This document shows positions 45,213 to 59,928 of a DNA stretch of 64,000 nucleotides, one piece after another. Made by a program: the position numbers and the translations under genes. The stretch comes from Craterostigma plantagineum (taxonomy: Eukaryota; Streptophyta; Magnoliopsida; Lamiales; Linderniaceae), in the NCBI GenBank assembly GCA_027422505.1, contig JAPQWV010000308.1, forward strand, positions 654,319 to 718,318. The letters run 5' to 3'. The notes under the pieces are model-generated. The model saw nothing but the letters and a program-made list of their open reading frames with translations, ran no database searches and was not told the origin of the DNA. The number at the start of each line of letters is the position of its first letter. Within the stretch, counting starts at the first letter, position 1.

Positions 45213-47711
45213 TCTTGCGGTGAATAGCTAAAAAGCTGTAAGAACTTGGAAGAAAAAACAGTAATGGAGAGAGAGAGAGAGAGAGAGCGAGGTACACCAA
45301 CTAGTGAATAAGCATGAATTTTTACTTATTAGATCTTCGTATTGACTTGGTGACAATTTGCACGTGGCTTATCATATGGGGGACCGATAATTAATTTTTT
45401 TTCACGCAATGCTTGTATATTTACTACAGTAATTTTTCTAGAAAATATTGCATGTAATCTCGTATTAATATCGTTGACCAATGAGTACAAAATTGTAATC
45501 TTATGACGTTGTTAATATCCGAAAAAAAATTATATTTTAATATTTATTTATAGTTCTTATGACTCTTGATCACCTATTATAATATAATTAAGGGTTAATT
45601 TGAATTCATGTCCCTTTAAAGTTTTAAAATAAATTTCAGACCCTGTCAAAAAATTATTGTTTAATTGATCCAATATTTTTAAAGTTTAGAGATAATGACC
45701 TAAACTTCACAATTAATATAAAATGTATGTGAGCCGATATTGATGATCGTTTTATGTTATTCCAGAACAATGGTGTGAAATTGCAGAACAATGAAGTTGT
45801 ATTCCAAAACAATAAAACAATGGTGTGGTATTGCAGAACAATGAATTTGTATTCCAGAACAATAAAATGTATTGCAGAACAATGATCGACGGGGCGTAGA
45901 ACGAAAAGTTTCCTACAATTAAAGGGAGTGAATTGTGAATTAACACGTCTTCTTATTCACTTTCATTTCCAAGATGTATTGTCGACTTCTTGTTGGATTT
46001 TTAGACATTGAATTTGGATTTTTCTATCGAAATTTATTTTTGGATTTTTCTGCTTTTTTTTTCTGCTGTAGAGAGAGAGAGAGAGTAGTAGTAGTAGTAG
46101 AGTTTATATATATATTAGTATATTATTCTTCTAGGGATAACAAAAGATGCTGTGGCGAAGCATTATAAATTAATATTTCCGTGGACAAAAGTTTTAGTTA
46201 AATTCAATTTCAAACCCGTGGATGCTCATGCAAACATATCATTTTTGGCGCTGCTCATCTCATGTGACAAAATATACATAATATATACTATATAGTTTAC
46301 ACCACAATATTCAACCGCGGGTGTAATACTTACCTCAACGATTGGATGTTTAAAAATATTTAAAATTATTTAATTACACTGTTAACGCTAGAAAACAGAG
46401 CCCGACAAAGTTAGAAAAAAAAGAAAAAAACAGAAGCATGTTTTATGCAGTTACGTAAGGTAAAATGTTTGTATAGTTAGGTAAGAGATCATTCTCATTC
46501 TTATTCCTCTTATTAAATATCGAAATATGCCACGACGTTTCTTGCAGTGAATGTATTAAATGCTAGCGTAGTGAATAATCAGATAGAAAATAAGATTGAG
46601 ATGTGGATGAACATGAATATATGGGCTGTTTTTTTTTTTTTTTGGCTTGGTTTCATTAAATAAATTAGTGCTATTTGACTATTTGAAAAGAATTTATTGC
46701 AGTCGCGTCATCCCCTATATTTAGACTTTTAGGAATTATTGATTGGAATTTGTTTTGCAATAAATATTCTAAATCTACGTTGTGCTAAGGTTGGCAGAGA
46801 GAGTATATTGCCAGTTGCCACCGCCACCATATTTAGAATTTAGATTAGAACATGCATGTCCAATCCAATAATTTGATCCGCCCATATATAATTAAATACA
46901 ATAGTATAATTCAATAGTTGGTGTATGTCACGTAACTATGGTATATATAAATATATGTAGCCGCAATCGTATTGCGCCATCAAAGTCAAAACTCACAACC
47001 ACCTCGATTATCAATTGAAACTTGCAAGTCAAATAACACATCACATTCACATCACAATCTTGCTGCCGATATCATAGTAAGCATATACAATAAGTCTAAT
47101 AATCATAAAAACAAAAAATAAAATGTCTACTATTGAGCATCGAATGTGTCAGATTCGAGCAAACCTCCGAAGCACCTCGATCATCATTCGTATTGCAAGA
47201 AATTGATAGTAGCAAAGCATAAGAAAGCTTCGCTTGCATTACACGAGTTCTTTCTCTTCCTAGGAAATTTGTTCGTGTCAAAGAAGATAATCACCAAAGT
47301 CAAAGTTTCATACTTGGCGCAAAAGTCTTGAGCTGAAGAAAAGTAAAAAATCCATCACCAAATTTTCTCCTACATCATCAAAAGGTTGGTCCTTTTTGTG
47401 TGCCCTTTTTCCATCATAGACCTTCTTTGTGGTTTAAAAGTAAAACCTCGGACGGCACACATGAAACAGAACTGAGGAAGTAAGTTTTAAAGGGCTTTGT
47501 TGCTTCTAAGAAGAGACGACGAAAAAGGAGAAGTAAGCTAAGTTTCGGATAAGATCTTGGGCGTGCCTGAAAAAAGCTTGCTGCGTTTCAATTTGGTGAT
47601 GAAAATGAAATCTTGAGGTTGATTGTTGGGTCATTGAGCTTCTTCCTTGCTGCTGTTGTACGGAGAAGATAAAACGAGTATGATCTGGGTTTAGTTTTGA
47701 TTTTATTTCTG
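45213..47711. other. Long intergenic stretch, SMR to kinase
   Basis: AT-rich DNA between divergent genes. It holds a short minisatellite (45755-45890), a GA/TAG simple repeat (about 46073-46099) and, in the last 250 bp, the likely 5' UTR of the kinase gene. No other gene is supported. Confidence 0.5.
45755..45890. repeat. Minisatellite with GCAGAACAATG / CCAGAACAATA words
   Basis: The words GTATTGCAGAACAATG and GTATTCCAGAACAATA alternate about three times with small changes. Confidence 0.75.
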
Positions 47712-49899
47712 ATGGGCATTTGCTTGAGCTACCAAATAAAGGCTGAGAGCAATTCTCAGACAGATACAGGTAAACCAACTGTCTAAAGGCTGATAAACAT
47801 GCTCATTTTGCTGTCCCTTTTCGTTTCACCCTCGTCTGTTTATGGCCATCGATTTGAGTTATGTGATTAAGGTTTATGACACTGCTTGGCCATTTCTTGA
47901 TTCATCGATTGATTATCCTACTCTTTAAGTCCAAAATACGATGCAAATTGCAGGTGGGATTTCTTCGAAAACCATCACCAAAGATGGCATAGGCCTAAGC
48001 AGTTCAAGCAGCAAAAGGTCTTCCTCATCAGTGCCTCACACCCCTCGAACCGAGGGCGAAATACTACAGTCTCCCAACCTCAAAAGCTTCACGTTCGCCG
48101 AGCTTAAGGCAGCCACGAGGAACTTCCGCCCAGACAGCCTCATAGGAGAAGGAGGCTTTGGCTCTGTCTTAAAAGGATGGGTCGACGAGCATACGTTAGC
48201 CGCTTCCAAGCCAGGCTCTAGCATGGTCATCGCAGTTAAGAGGCTAAACCAAGAAGGCTGGCAGGGACATAGGGAATGGCTAGTAAGTGAAAGTATTCAT
48301 GCATCTTCAAAGAGTTGTAATTGACTACTCATTTCAAGAATTGAGATATTCTTTCGGTTTTTTTTTACAGGCTGAGATAAACTATCTTGGGCAGCTAAGA
48401 CATCCAAATCTAGTGAAACTGATAGGTTACTGCTTGGAAGATGATCATAGGCTGTTGGTCTATGAGTTCATGCCTAAGGGTAGCTTGGAGAATCACCTCT
48501 TTAGAAGTGAGCGAGTTCGTCGATCTTTGATGCTTATGCATGCTCTTTCTGAGTGTCTTATTACACCATTGTAAGAAGATGTACTTATCAAAATAGGAGG
48601 CTCGTACTTTCAACCGTTGCCGTGGAGCCTGCGTATGAAGATTGCTTGCGACGCAGCTCGAGGGCTCGCCTTCCTGCACGTGTCCGAGCCTCAAGTGATA
48701 TATCGGGACTTTAAGACGTCGAATATCTTGATAGACGCTGTAAGAATTTTTTAGACTTTGTTTGAAGCTCATTTTATTTTATTGAACATTTTGATTTCTT
48801 TTGGGTAATGATGTTCTTTGTTTTTAATCTTTCTTATGCAGAATTACAATGCGAAACTTTCCGATTTTGGGCTGGCGAGGGACGGGCCGACGGGCGACAA
48901 GAGCCACGTTTCCACTCGGGTGATGGGAACTTGCGGATACGCAGCTCCCGAGTATCTATCGACTGGTAAGGAAACTCGTTGGATCTTCGAATGTAACAAA
49001 ATGACGGGCTTAATTATCTTTTTTCCAGTCCTCTATATTTGGGGTTTGGGGTGGTTGGCGTTGTAAAGATAGGTAAACGAAAGGGTTGCAATTTTAAGAT
49101 GATAATCTTCAAAATTGAAGCAAATTGAGGACACATAAACTAAAGGATGTAATTTTGGGATAACGAGTTGTAAATTGAAGCAAGTTGAGGACAGTTGAAG
49201 CATGAATTTTGAGACTCATTGTCCTCAAATTGCTTCAGTTTGGAAACTTATTGACCGCCGATTTATTCAGTTTTGAAACTTATTTTTGTAACCGCAACTC
49301 AAATTGCCATTCCGAAAGTTATTATCCAAAATTTGCAACCCCCTACTTACGTGCCCTTAAAATGCCACCAAAGATACATGATTGAAAAAATACTACGTCT
49401 AAAACGATGTGATTCACACCAATCTACCGTTTGTTTAGGCCATTTAACTGCCAGGAGCGACGTGTACAGTTTCGGGGTGGTCCTCCTCGAGATCCTGGCG
49501 GGCAAGAAGGCCATAGACAAGAACCGCCCCACGGGCGAGCACAACCTAGTCGAGTGGGCCAAGCCGTACCTGACCCACAAGCGTCGGGTGTTACGAGTCG
49601 TGGACCCACGGCTCGAAGGACAGTACCCGGTGGCTCGAGCCACAAAGGCGGCCAGCCTAGCCCATCGGTGCCTTAGCAAGGACGCACGGTTAAGGCCCAC
49701 CATGGACGAGGTCGTCTTAGCCCTGGAACAGGTCCAAGAACCGAAGGACGCGAGTGGTTCGAGAAGTGGTGCGTATAAGGACCGTGGGCTAAGTAATCGG
49801 AGCCATAGGCTGCAGTCAGTGGGCCGTGGGCCTAAGGACAGTGGTGATGGAAAACGAGCCACGACGGCTTATCCGAGGCCTTCGCCGACTTCGTTCTAG
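47712..49899 (+). CDS. Receptor-like cytoplasmic kinase, subfamily VII (PBL type)
   Basis: Six exons (47712-47769, 47954-48282, 48371-48506, 48597-48739, 48842-48965, 49439-49899) encode 416 aa. RLCK-VII kinases relay signals from plasma-membrane receptors in immunity and development. MGICLSY at the start gives a myristoylation glycine and a palmitoylation cysteine for membrane anchoring. The kinase domain has GEGGFGSV (84-91), the ATP lysine in IAVKRL (115), [12 protein letters not shown] with the catalytic Asp, [12 protein letters not shown] and [27 protein letters not shown] Ser-rich tail follows. All catalytic residues are present and all junctions keep phase. The start is fixed by the lipidation motif. 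Confidence 0.95.
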
Positions 49900-50391
49900 C
49901 AGTATGAAAAAATTAAGCTTAACACATCGAAAAATTATATTTTGCACTTAGAATCTTTCTTTGCTATAGTGTACACTATTACTTTGTATTGGTAACTCTT
50001 TTTTTTCAAACAATTAATTCATTATAAAAACAAAATATAAAGGGGTTAACCAAACAACCTAGAGACTTCATTTGGTTAGATTTCAGTCCAGATGAAAGAA
50101 AGCTCCAAAGAAACTAATACAACCTAAAAAACAAAAAAATTGAAAAATAATTTTAAAGAAAATAAGACGTGAAAAGTTGGGACACAATAACTTTAGAACA
50201 TACCATATATCAACTAAACACTTGGAAATTACTATAATTACGGTTTGTATTGGTAATTTACGCTTTGTATTTGGTAATTTAGAGGTAAAAATGTTAATAC
50301 AAAAATTAATATAATTACGGTTTGTATTACGTTACTTGGTCTAACGTTGAAGATAAGCGCTCCCAGCTTTCCCTCTCTTATCTTTCTCGTC
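49900..50391. other. Spacer, kinase to AspRS
   Basis: Kinase 3' UTR and AspRS promoter. AT-rich, with no gene. Confidence 0.5.
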
Positions 50392-53300
50392 ATGTCACTG
50401 CTGCTACTCCGCTCGCTCCCGGCGGCGGCGGCCGCGCTCCGATCGAAGCGCGGTTCTGTTCAGCACCTCTTCCTTGCGCTCCCTAAGCTGCGTCCGCTCC
50501 TCCGTAAATGCGCCTTTTCATCCTCGGTTTGCGCTTCCGCGCCGGAAACAACCCTCTCAATTTCAAACCCCACGTACCCAGCGGAAAATCCTAACCTGAA
50601 TTCTGTATCTGATTCCGAAGCTCTCAATTGGGTGAGCCGCACGGCGTATTGCGGCGAATTGTCCGAATCGGACGTCGGAAAACGAGTTCGTCTGGGCGGC
50701 TGGGTGGCGCTGCATCGTGTTCACGGTGGCCTTACTTTTCTCAGTCTCAGGGACCACTCTGGAATTGTTCAGGTTAGAATGCACGCGCACACACACACTT
50801 AAATTAGCATCGGTTGGCAATCACTATATATATTGGGGCTTGATTCTCCGTTGTGATGTTCTCTGTCTGTCAATAAAAAAAGTCTTTTTATGCTGGCTGG
50901 TTCATGTTGTCTAATTCCGACAGTATACGATTTTTTGGATGGTAGGAATTCGTGGAGTAGTTCTCTTGTTTTATTTTTGTTGAATTTTACCCTTTCATGT
51001 GATTATGTGAACTTTGAGAGGCCACCTTAGTTTTGGGACGTCCAATGTATCGCGTGAATTATTCAATTTTTGTTTTGGGGTTTGATTTTATTCCTTATTG
51101 TTATTTTGGCAATCAGATTACAACACTTCCAGACGAGTTTCCTGAAGCACATTCGGCTGTGAATGACTTGAGGCTCGAATATGTGGTTTCAGTGGAAGGC
51201 GTTGTTAAACGTCGACCAACCGAATCAATCAATAAGAAAATGAAGACTGGATACATAGAGGTTATTTATATGTAAATTTTACTATGTCTTTGTTGGAATT
51301 GGCATAAATTAGGTAGTTGCAGTTCTTTATTGTTCTTTCTGTTACTATTCTTTATGCTTTAGTTCTTGCAAGTGATACCCTGACATCTTTAATAAGGCTT
51401 GATGAATTCAAAAGATATCCAAATACTAGCAAGCCAGAGATATCTAGGCCATCATGCTTGATAATTTTTTATTTCTCTTACTTTTCCCCTTTTCTCCTTC
51501 AACAGGTGGCTGCAGAGCATGTCCAGGTGTTGAATGCTGTGAAAGTCAAATTGCCGTTTTTGGTTACCACGGCCGATGATGCAAAAGATTCCATGAAAGA
51601 GGAAATCAGATTGAGGTGAGTCAAGTCATCTACCGTTAGGCTGCTATTGCAATTTCTGATTGCTTGGATAGCTGCTTAGTAGCTAACCTTTTACTTGCGA
51701 CATTAGATATCGGTGCCTTGATTTGCGTCGTTCTCATATGAATGCCAATATAATGTTACGGCATAGAATGGTGAAACTTATCCGAAGATACCTTGAAGAC
51801 CTACATGATTTTGTGGAGGTATTGACTTAAATAAACCAATTATCAAAGGCAATCTGTGGTGAAACTTGTTTCCACTTATTGATCGTGACACTTAAATGGT
51901 TGTAAGGTAGATCGAGACTCCAATTCTATCTAGATCTACTCCTGAAGGTGCCAGGGACTATTTAGTACCATCAAGAGTTCAGGTATGGTCCTAGGTTTAA
52001 TGATATGCATTTGCTGGAAAACATAACTTGTTTTATAGCTTCCAGCCTTCTACTGTTGTAGTTAACTGGATGATTGGCTTTTTCCTGGACGCAAACCTTT
52101 TTCATGATTTGTCTGCTTAAGTAATTATGTTTCTCTAGAAATACGTTTAGCTGATTGACTAGTTCAGTTACTTCTCTTAAGAGTACTGATTTGGAAATTT
52201 TCAAGAGCCATCTCTTGAATCAAATATTATGTTCAAGTGATCTGTACTGGACAGTTATTTCATGGAATCGATAACCTGATGCTCGACTCTTTCTCTATGT
52301 AGCCTGGAACATTTTATGCATTGCCTCAGAGTCCACAGCTCTTCAAGCAGATGCTAATGGTTTCTGGTTTTGATAGATACTATCAAGTAGCAAGGTAATA
52401 TGTCGTGATCAACTGCCAGTTGTGTAGTATTTTTCCTTTTTCACAGCATCGATTCTTTCTACGTATGGACTGCCAGCTGTACGATTCAACGATCTAAAAT
52501 TCTGAGTTATGATTTAGTTTTATTGAGAAAAATAAATGATAACAGTTTGTTTAAAGACATTGTTTTGGGAGTTTCTATAAAATTTGGCAATTTTCGGTAA
52601 ACTGTTTAATTTTATGTTGAAAGTTGTTCTAATATGGGGTTTTGCTTTGTTTAGTGAACTCCTTTTTTCCCCTCTGCAGATGTTTTAGAGATGAGGATCT
52701 GAGAGCAGATAGGCAACCTGAATTTACACAGCTAGATATGGAAATGGCATTCACTCCTTTAGAGGATATGTTGAAGCTTAACGAGGATCTAATTAGAAAG
52801 GCTAGTTAATTGACTATTTGATTATATTCATTGACTTGCTCTTAGGACCAATTGCCCGCCTCCGCCCGCTCTTTCCTGTTTTCTTGTTATGCAGAAGAAA
52901 ATTACGTCAAACCTACCTCTAAATAGGAAGTCCTTTCAATCATCAGTCAACTTCTATAGCTGCTGATCAGTCATTATTATTGGCTTTCAAGTTAAACTCA
53001 TTCGCTACAACCTTGCTTTTACCCTATTTAATATTTATGCATGGAAATATATTCTAAAACACCATGGGGTCAATTCACTGTACATTTTAATTGGTCGTTA
53101 CTGGGCTTTAATATCTACATTGATTAAGTTCATACATAGATGGCCGCTGATATAAATCCGTAGAGTCCAATTGTATGCTAAACATGATCGGTTGTGTTTT
53201 GCAGGTTTTCCTTGAGATTAAAGGTATTGAATTACCTAATCCTTTCCCAAGGCTCACATATGCAGAAGCTATGAGTAGATATGGTTCAGACAAACCTGAT

Positions 53301-55126
53301 ACACGATTTGTTCTCGAACTAAAAGATGTAATCAACCTTGACATCTTTGTTTTATTAATTAGTGTTGGCTGTCTAAAAGAAACAAATTTGGCATCTGGTG
53401 TTGTTTTTACAGCTCAAGAAAATTGTTTCTTGTTAAGAGCTTTTAATAATTTGCTTTTCAATTTGCAGGTATCTGAATTTTTCAGGAACTCCTCATTCAA
53501 GGTTTTCGCAGATGCCATATCGGGTGGGGGCATCGTAAAAGCACTATGTGTGCCTTCAGGCGCCAAAAAATATTCAAACAGCTCTCTTAAAAAGGGTGAT
53601 ATCTACAATGAAGCTATTAAATCTGGAGCAAAGGGTTTGCCTTTCTTGAAGGTCTCAGATGATGGTAACTTGTATACTTTCTGAAAATTATCATGTCTTC
53701 AATTTTACTTTTGCTGACATTATTTAATGTAACAATACCAGGTGGATTTGAAGGGATTGCCGCAATTGTGTCAAGTTTGGACAAGACTGCCCAAGATCTT
53801 TTGCTTAAAGAACTATCTGCTAGTCCGGGCGATCTCATATTGTTTGCAGTGGGAAGTTATGCATCGGTTAACAAAAGCCTAGACCGTTTGCGGATGCACG
53901 TGGCCCATGAGCTGGGCTTGATTGACCTGGTTTGTTGTTGAAATGTTATTTTTGACTTCAGAAATTTGAACCACTGTGTGTTGATAATATCTCTCTAATA
54001 TTAGCTCATGTTAATTTAATTGATGGAAGGCAAAGCATTCGATTCTTTGGGTCACCGATTTCCCCATGTTCGAGTGGAATGATACTGAGGGAAGGCTTGA
54101 GGTATGTCAAATCAAGAATAGTCGTTGTAAATTCGTATGTGATCCTCACTAAATGTGCCCCTGCGTTGACTAAAGAATCTAAATTCTCAATCTTTGAAGA
54201 GATCACGCAGGCCTATTGTTGTAAAATTTGTGAATCGTGGCATGTTAGTTGCACGCGTATGAAAAATTATGCGTCTTACACTAATTGATGATGAGGTCAA
54301 CAAAATACTTGTAACGTTACAGGCATTGCACCATCCTTTCACTGCCCCCAATCCCGAGGACATGGACGACCTTTCCTCAGCACGCGCCTTGGCTTACGAC
54401 ATGGTTTACAATGGAGTTGAGGTACAACGAATCCTCATCTTCTCCAATGTAGATCCATTTTTGCTTAATAATTTCTGTTTCCCTTTCTTAGATCGGCGGG
54501 GGAAGCTTGAGAATGTACAAAAGGGAGGTCCAAGAGAAGGTTTTGAAGATAGTTGGCATCTCGCCAGAACAAGTAAGCATAATCGGACTTCTGAGCTGTC
54601 TAAAAGTAGAAAATTTTGACGGTTTTCGTTTATTCGACCTGATTAAATTTGAAATTCATCGGAGAAGAAACCAAAGCAGCGTAATTGAAACACCTAGCTT
54701 GCTCATCATATTAAAGATAACTGGAACAAAAACCAGGCAAGGTCATTTACGTGCATTGACATTTTTACGCAGGCTGAAGCAAAATTTGGATATCTACTCG
54801 AAGCTTTGGACATGGGTGCTCCTCCGCACGGTATAATTACACCCCAATTGATGTTTGCGTTTAATTTTTCGTATACATTATGAATGTGATAGGCTCTTCT
54901 TGGAAAAATTGTCGCAAAAATGGGTTATGTAAAGAACGATATTGCAGGCGGGATTGCTTATGGATTGGATAGACTGTGTATGCTACTGGCGGGCGCAAAC
55001 TCAATAAGAGAGGTGATTGCATTCCCAAAGACGAGCGCTGCGCAGTGTGCCCTCACTCGTGCCCCTTCACCCGTCGACCCTCAGCAGTTAAACGATTTAT
55101 CCATTTCGTTGACGTTGTCCAAGTGA
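50392..55126 (+). CDS. Aspartyl-tRNA synthetase, bacterial type, organellar
   Basis: Fifteen exons encode 675 aa: 50392-50772, 51117-51260, 51506-51615, 51707-51818, 51911-51982, 52303-52394, 52680-52800, 53205-53327, 53469-53664, 53742-53929, 54030-54101, 54323-54421, 54492-54572, 54773-54830, 54948-55126. It charges tRNA-Asp in chloroplasts and mitochondria. A Leu/Arg/Ser-rich transit peptide (about 1-60) precedes the anticodon-binding OB fold ([15 protein letters not shown]). The class II core has YRCLDLRR, motif 2 [19 protein letters not shown] and motif 3 [13 protein letters not shown]-type insert ([13 protein letters not shown]) marks the bacterial type. Intron 7 starts with GC, not GT (AAG|GCTAGT); the GT three bases later would shift the frame into a stop. 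The start is the ATG at 50392. Confidence 0.95.
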
Positions 55127-55587
55127 TTTGATGCTGAGATATATTACTTGTGTTTAATAAGTTGAAGCTCCTTACTTGCTGATAAATTAGCTGTTTGGAG
55201 GATATACAATAATTTATATAGTCTTGTTCTTTTTCTTCTCTGTTTTTATTGATTGGTAGAAAAATATTTTCATATTTATTACACACACACACACACCGAA
55301 CACAAATTATTTCTGATGTATATTTTTTTTTTCATGTTATTACAAAGGTGATGATACTAACGATAATCTACTGCCGGCGGGGATGGAATCTGTGCATGAA
55401 ATAAATAGAAAAGACAACAAACAAATGTTTATTACGTCTTTGAAAACCCAAGAAAACAAGGCATGCCCTTTTTTTTCTAGTAAATGGAGATTATACAAAC
55501 TAATCATCGATCACTATATATACCCACATAAAATCATAGTTTCAGGTACCGTAATCAACGAATCGAAGAATACTATACTCAACCAAG
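55127..55587. other. Spacer with (CA)n microsatellite
   Basis: AspRS 3' flank with a short (CA)n run (55280-55297), followed by the upstream region of the DUF26 gene. No gene is seen. Confidence 0.5.
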
Positions 55588-56019
55588 ATGACGAGTCGTA
55601 AGAACCCTAATTCCTCTTCCTCCCAAAAAGCGCTTCTTTTGCTCGAATTCCTCCTACTCGCAGCGAATTTCTACGCGGTCGAAAGCCTCGCAAACACGAC
55701 CATCGTCTCGGTCCTATGCAGCGACGAAAATTGGGGAAAGAACGACCCTTACGGAGAAAACGTGGGCAACACGCTCGAACAACTGGTCGACGAAACCCCA
55801 GATGATCCATACTACACGCTTTCTCTGAACGGTACGTATCAAGGGACAACTGTCTATGGATTCGCAGGCTGCCTAACTGGCTTGTTCCAAACGGTTTGCA
55901 TGGATTGCTTGGAAGAAGCTAACCTCATGTTGGCCAAACTTTGCCCTTCTGCCGTCGGCGCAGACTTGGTTATGGGCGACTGTATGATGAGATATGAAAA
56001 TTATCCGTTTCCAACCTAA
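55588..56019 (+). CDS. Secreted single-DUF26 (Gnk2-like) cysteine-rich protein
   Basis: A single exon encodes 143 aa. Residues about 14-34 form a hydrophobic signal peptide, so the product is probably secreted. One DUF26 (Gnk2-homologous) domain follows with the diagnostic C-X8-C-X2-C (CLTGLFQTVCMDC) and the usual end GDCMMRYENYPF. Single-domain relatives such as ginkbilobin-2 bind mannose and have antifungal activity; others are plasmodesmal or apoplastic. There is no transmembrane segment or kinase, so it is not a cysteine-rich receptor kinase. The function is inferred from the family. Confidence 0.87.
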   Translation: MTSRKNPNSSSSQKALLLLEFLLLAANFYAVESLANTTIVSVLCSDENWGKNDPYGENVGNTLEQLVDETPDDPYYTLSLNGTYQGTTVYGFAGCLTGLFQTVCMDCLEEANLMLAKLCPSAVGADLVMGDCMMRYENYPFPT

Positions 56020-56976
56020 TGAAATGGTAAATACTGTTATTGTTGTTGTTGTTGTTGTTATTAGGTATTCGCCGTAAAAGCTTTTGGATCCATCGTTCGA
56101 TATTAATAAAATTTTTGTTTTTCGTTTTGTTAGTGATGTGACTTGTGAGTAGCATCATTTTTATTATTAAAAATAGCCATCACCATTAACATGGATCATC
56201 TATCACTATATCTCCAGTTCTTGAGAAGGATATTGTTTGTGGGCCACGACTACAACGTTGGCTTATTATTACATCACTCAAATAAATGAGTATTATGAAT
56301 ATATGAAGAAATTGATTTTATTACTATTGGCCATGCTTGGCCTTGCCACTTACGATTTTGTTATTTTGATATTAAGATAATTGGAGTTTTGTCTCTGACA
56401 TAAATTGCATTCTTACGACTATTCGCCTGTTTGGATTGGATACATGAATTGTCACTAACTTAATGAGAACGTTAACATGAATTATAATGACTAGGAATCA
56501 TCATTATTAATTTATAAGAAGCGTTTAAATTGCAGCAATAAGCATAGTAGGAGGATAGGATGACAAACCCACCCACTCACACTATATTTCTTAGGCCACA
56601 AGTTGTTGGAGAGCATAACGTTGATCGAGCGTTGACTTTCTATTTTTTTTTTATATAGAATTTTATTAGAAGAAAAAGCACTTGTATCAAATGATAATGA
56701 CGGACATAATGAACTTATAATAAATTAGAGGAAGTAGGAACGATGGCAGCATTTGATATTATCTCCCTTCACGATGCGTGCAATTATCTTATCAAGTAAT
56801 AAGGACTTTATACATACATATTGACTTTTCGATTATTTAATCTCCATGTATTCATAGTAGACTTTTGTGGAAATCACATAATATCCTTGAACTTGTAATC
56901 ATGCCCACAAAACACAGCAAATCAGACCTTCGAGCATATTATTCTTCGTCATCAATTACAAAAAAATAAAAAAAGA
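56020..56976. other. Intergenic with (GTT)n run
   Basis: A (TTG)n microsatellite lies at about 56040-56060 in the 3' flank. The rest is AT-rich spacer and the VQ gene upstream region. Confidence 0.5.
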
Positions 56977-57429
56977 ATGAAACCAAGTTCATCACTTGAA
57001 TCAAAAGTAGCTCATCATCATCCATCGAAGTTCATCATGCAAAATGTGATGAAGAAACAGAAGCCCAAGATAAGAATCATCCACATAATCGCCCCAGAGA
57101 TCATAAAAACTGACGTCGAAAACTTCCGTGAGCTCGTTCAGAGATTGACGGGCAAATCCTCAAGCTCGAACAAGGCTGTTCTCTTACATAAGGGATCATC
57201 TTGTAGTAGAAGGGCAAACAAGAGCGACGTGTCAGAAAAACCTGTGCATAGAATGAAGAAGGAAGAAGAAGAGGTGTATCAAGTAGCTGAGGAGAATCCA
57301 AGTTCATACTTGAGTTTTCTTCATGGAGATTTCGAGGGTTTTATGAGCAGTTCTCTTGAGTTTAATCCAATCAGATCATCTAATTCTCATCGGATTAGTT
57401 CGACGTTTGGCGACCTGCCACCGTGCTAG
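56977..57429 (+). CDS. VQ-motif protein
   Basis: A single exon encodes 150 aa. VQ proteins are plant transcriptional cofactors that bind WRKY factors. The core FRELVQRLTG (50-59) fits FxxxVQxLTG exactly. It is preceded by the block IRIIHIIAPEIIKTDVEN, typical of one VQ subgroup, and by a basic segment that may act as a nuclear signal. The C-terminal half is Ser/Glu-rich, ending SSTFGDLPPC. Lack of introns is usual for the family. Confidence 0.9.
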   Translation: MKPSSSLESKVAHHHPSKFIMQNVMKKQKPKIRIIHIIAPEIIKTDVENFRELVQRLTGKSSSSNKAVLLHKGSSCSRRANKSDVSEKPVHRMKKEEEEVYQVAEENPSSYLSFLHGDFEGFMSSSLEFNPIRSSNSHRISSTFGDLPPC

Positions 57430-57973
57430 TTCAAGAAAGCGTACAGATCGAAAGCGATCTTCGGGTGGCTTACTCGTCTGCGCTCATTAACTTCCATTAT
57501 TTATTTGGTTGTTTTTTTTTCTGATATTTCCCTTTTCTGGTTATTATTTTTTTGACAAGGATCAAGATAGACGTTTGACCTTTTCCTTGATTGGGTTCAC
57601 AACAAAATCGAATTTTTCTTCTTCTGATGTATATGTTAAGGAACTGGGATTGATCCAAGGTGTTGAAAAGAAGGCCTTGAAAGCAGTACCAGCCTTTTGA
57701 AGACAAAAAATTATTTTTGTTTCTATTGTAATGATGGAATCATTTGTATGTATGTCGTATTAGTTGCATTACCTCATGTTCATGACAGTTGTTTGGATGT
57801 AAATAATATAAATGCTAAAAACCCTTTAATTGTTCCGCAATTTTCACACAAGAATGTTACAAACAAACACTATATATATTGTTAAGATAAACATCAAGAA
57901 TTGTTAATGGATAAAGAGTCCTAATAATAATAACTCATGAACTCCCTCCTAAATCTCTTGTGAAAATCAACAT
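57430..57973. other. Convergent 3' spacer
   Basis: 3' ends of the VQ gene and the minus-strand LIM gene. No gene is seen. Confidence 0.5.
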
Positions 57974-59063
<1,090 letters not shown>

Positions 59064-59928
59064 TCTCCTAATTTCTTTCTCTTCACTGTTTATTCAATAA
59101 TAATTTGTATTTTCTTCAGAGCTCTCTATCAAATCTCAGAAAATGCATTGCTTCGTGAGAACGACAGAAGGAAAAAAAAATTAATTCATACTACCCTTAA
59201 TTAGCATGCAATGGATGGAAAAATATTAGGTTTTACTATCATGGAAGCGACGAATGTACGACACGTGATTGGACGTCCCTTTGTTATGATATTGACAATG
59301 GAGGATCATTAAATATTTGAAACGCAATAGAGAGAAATTAGGATCCATAAAAATACGAGAGTAGGAAAAGATTTAGGATAAATAATGTGGTTTTGATTAT
59401 TATTTCCATTATTGGTAGGGCGGTTATAGGTACGTAGATGTGCTTTATCTGTATGTTTTTTCGACACACATGATAGGATGTTTGATTTATCTTGATGTCT
59501 ACTCAATATGTATATGTCCATTTTTCACACTTACCGATTCACATATTTCATATCAAGTGTTCAATATGTGTTCAATCCACTCTAATACCATTTCATTTCA
59601 TATATGAGGAATGACGATTGAATGTATACCGACAATACAACTGTATCTTTTAATTGTTAATTAAATTTCACACGAGCTAATACTTCTCGTATAATTCCCC
59701 GACAAGAAATCCTATTAAGAAAGAGCGCTCTTAATCATCATCAAAATAATTAAATCGAACTTATTATAGGATCGCAGATCTCGAAATAATTTGCAATTTT
59801 GCATCATTAATTATATTATTTCGTAATCAATGATAATAATGGTCAGGCATGGCATGATAATGTGCTGTGTACTGTAAGAATGTGACTAAGTATTTCGAAT
59901 CATCAGAAATAAAAGAGCATAAACAACG
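59064..59928. other. Divergent promoter region, LIM to glycosyltransferase
   Basis: AT-rich DNA between two divergent genes. No gene or diagnostic motif was identified. Confidence 0.5.

Noticed and set aside
50347..50391. Upstream extension of AspRS (15 codons)
   Set aside because: It would need a TTG start; the ATG at 50392 gives a normal transit peptide.
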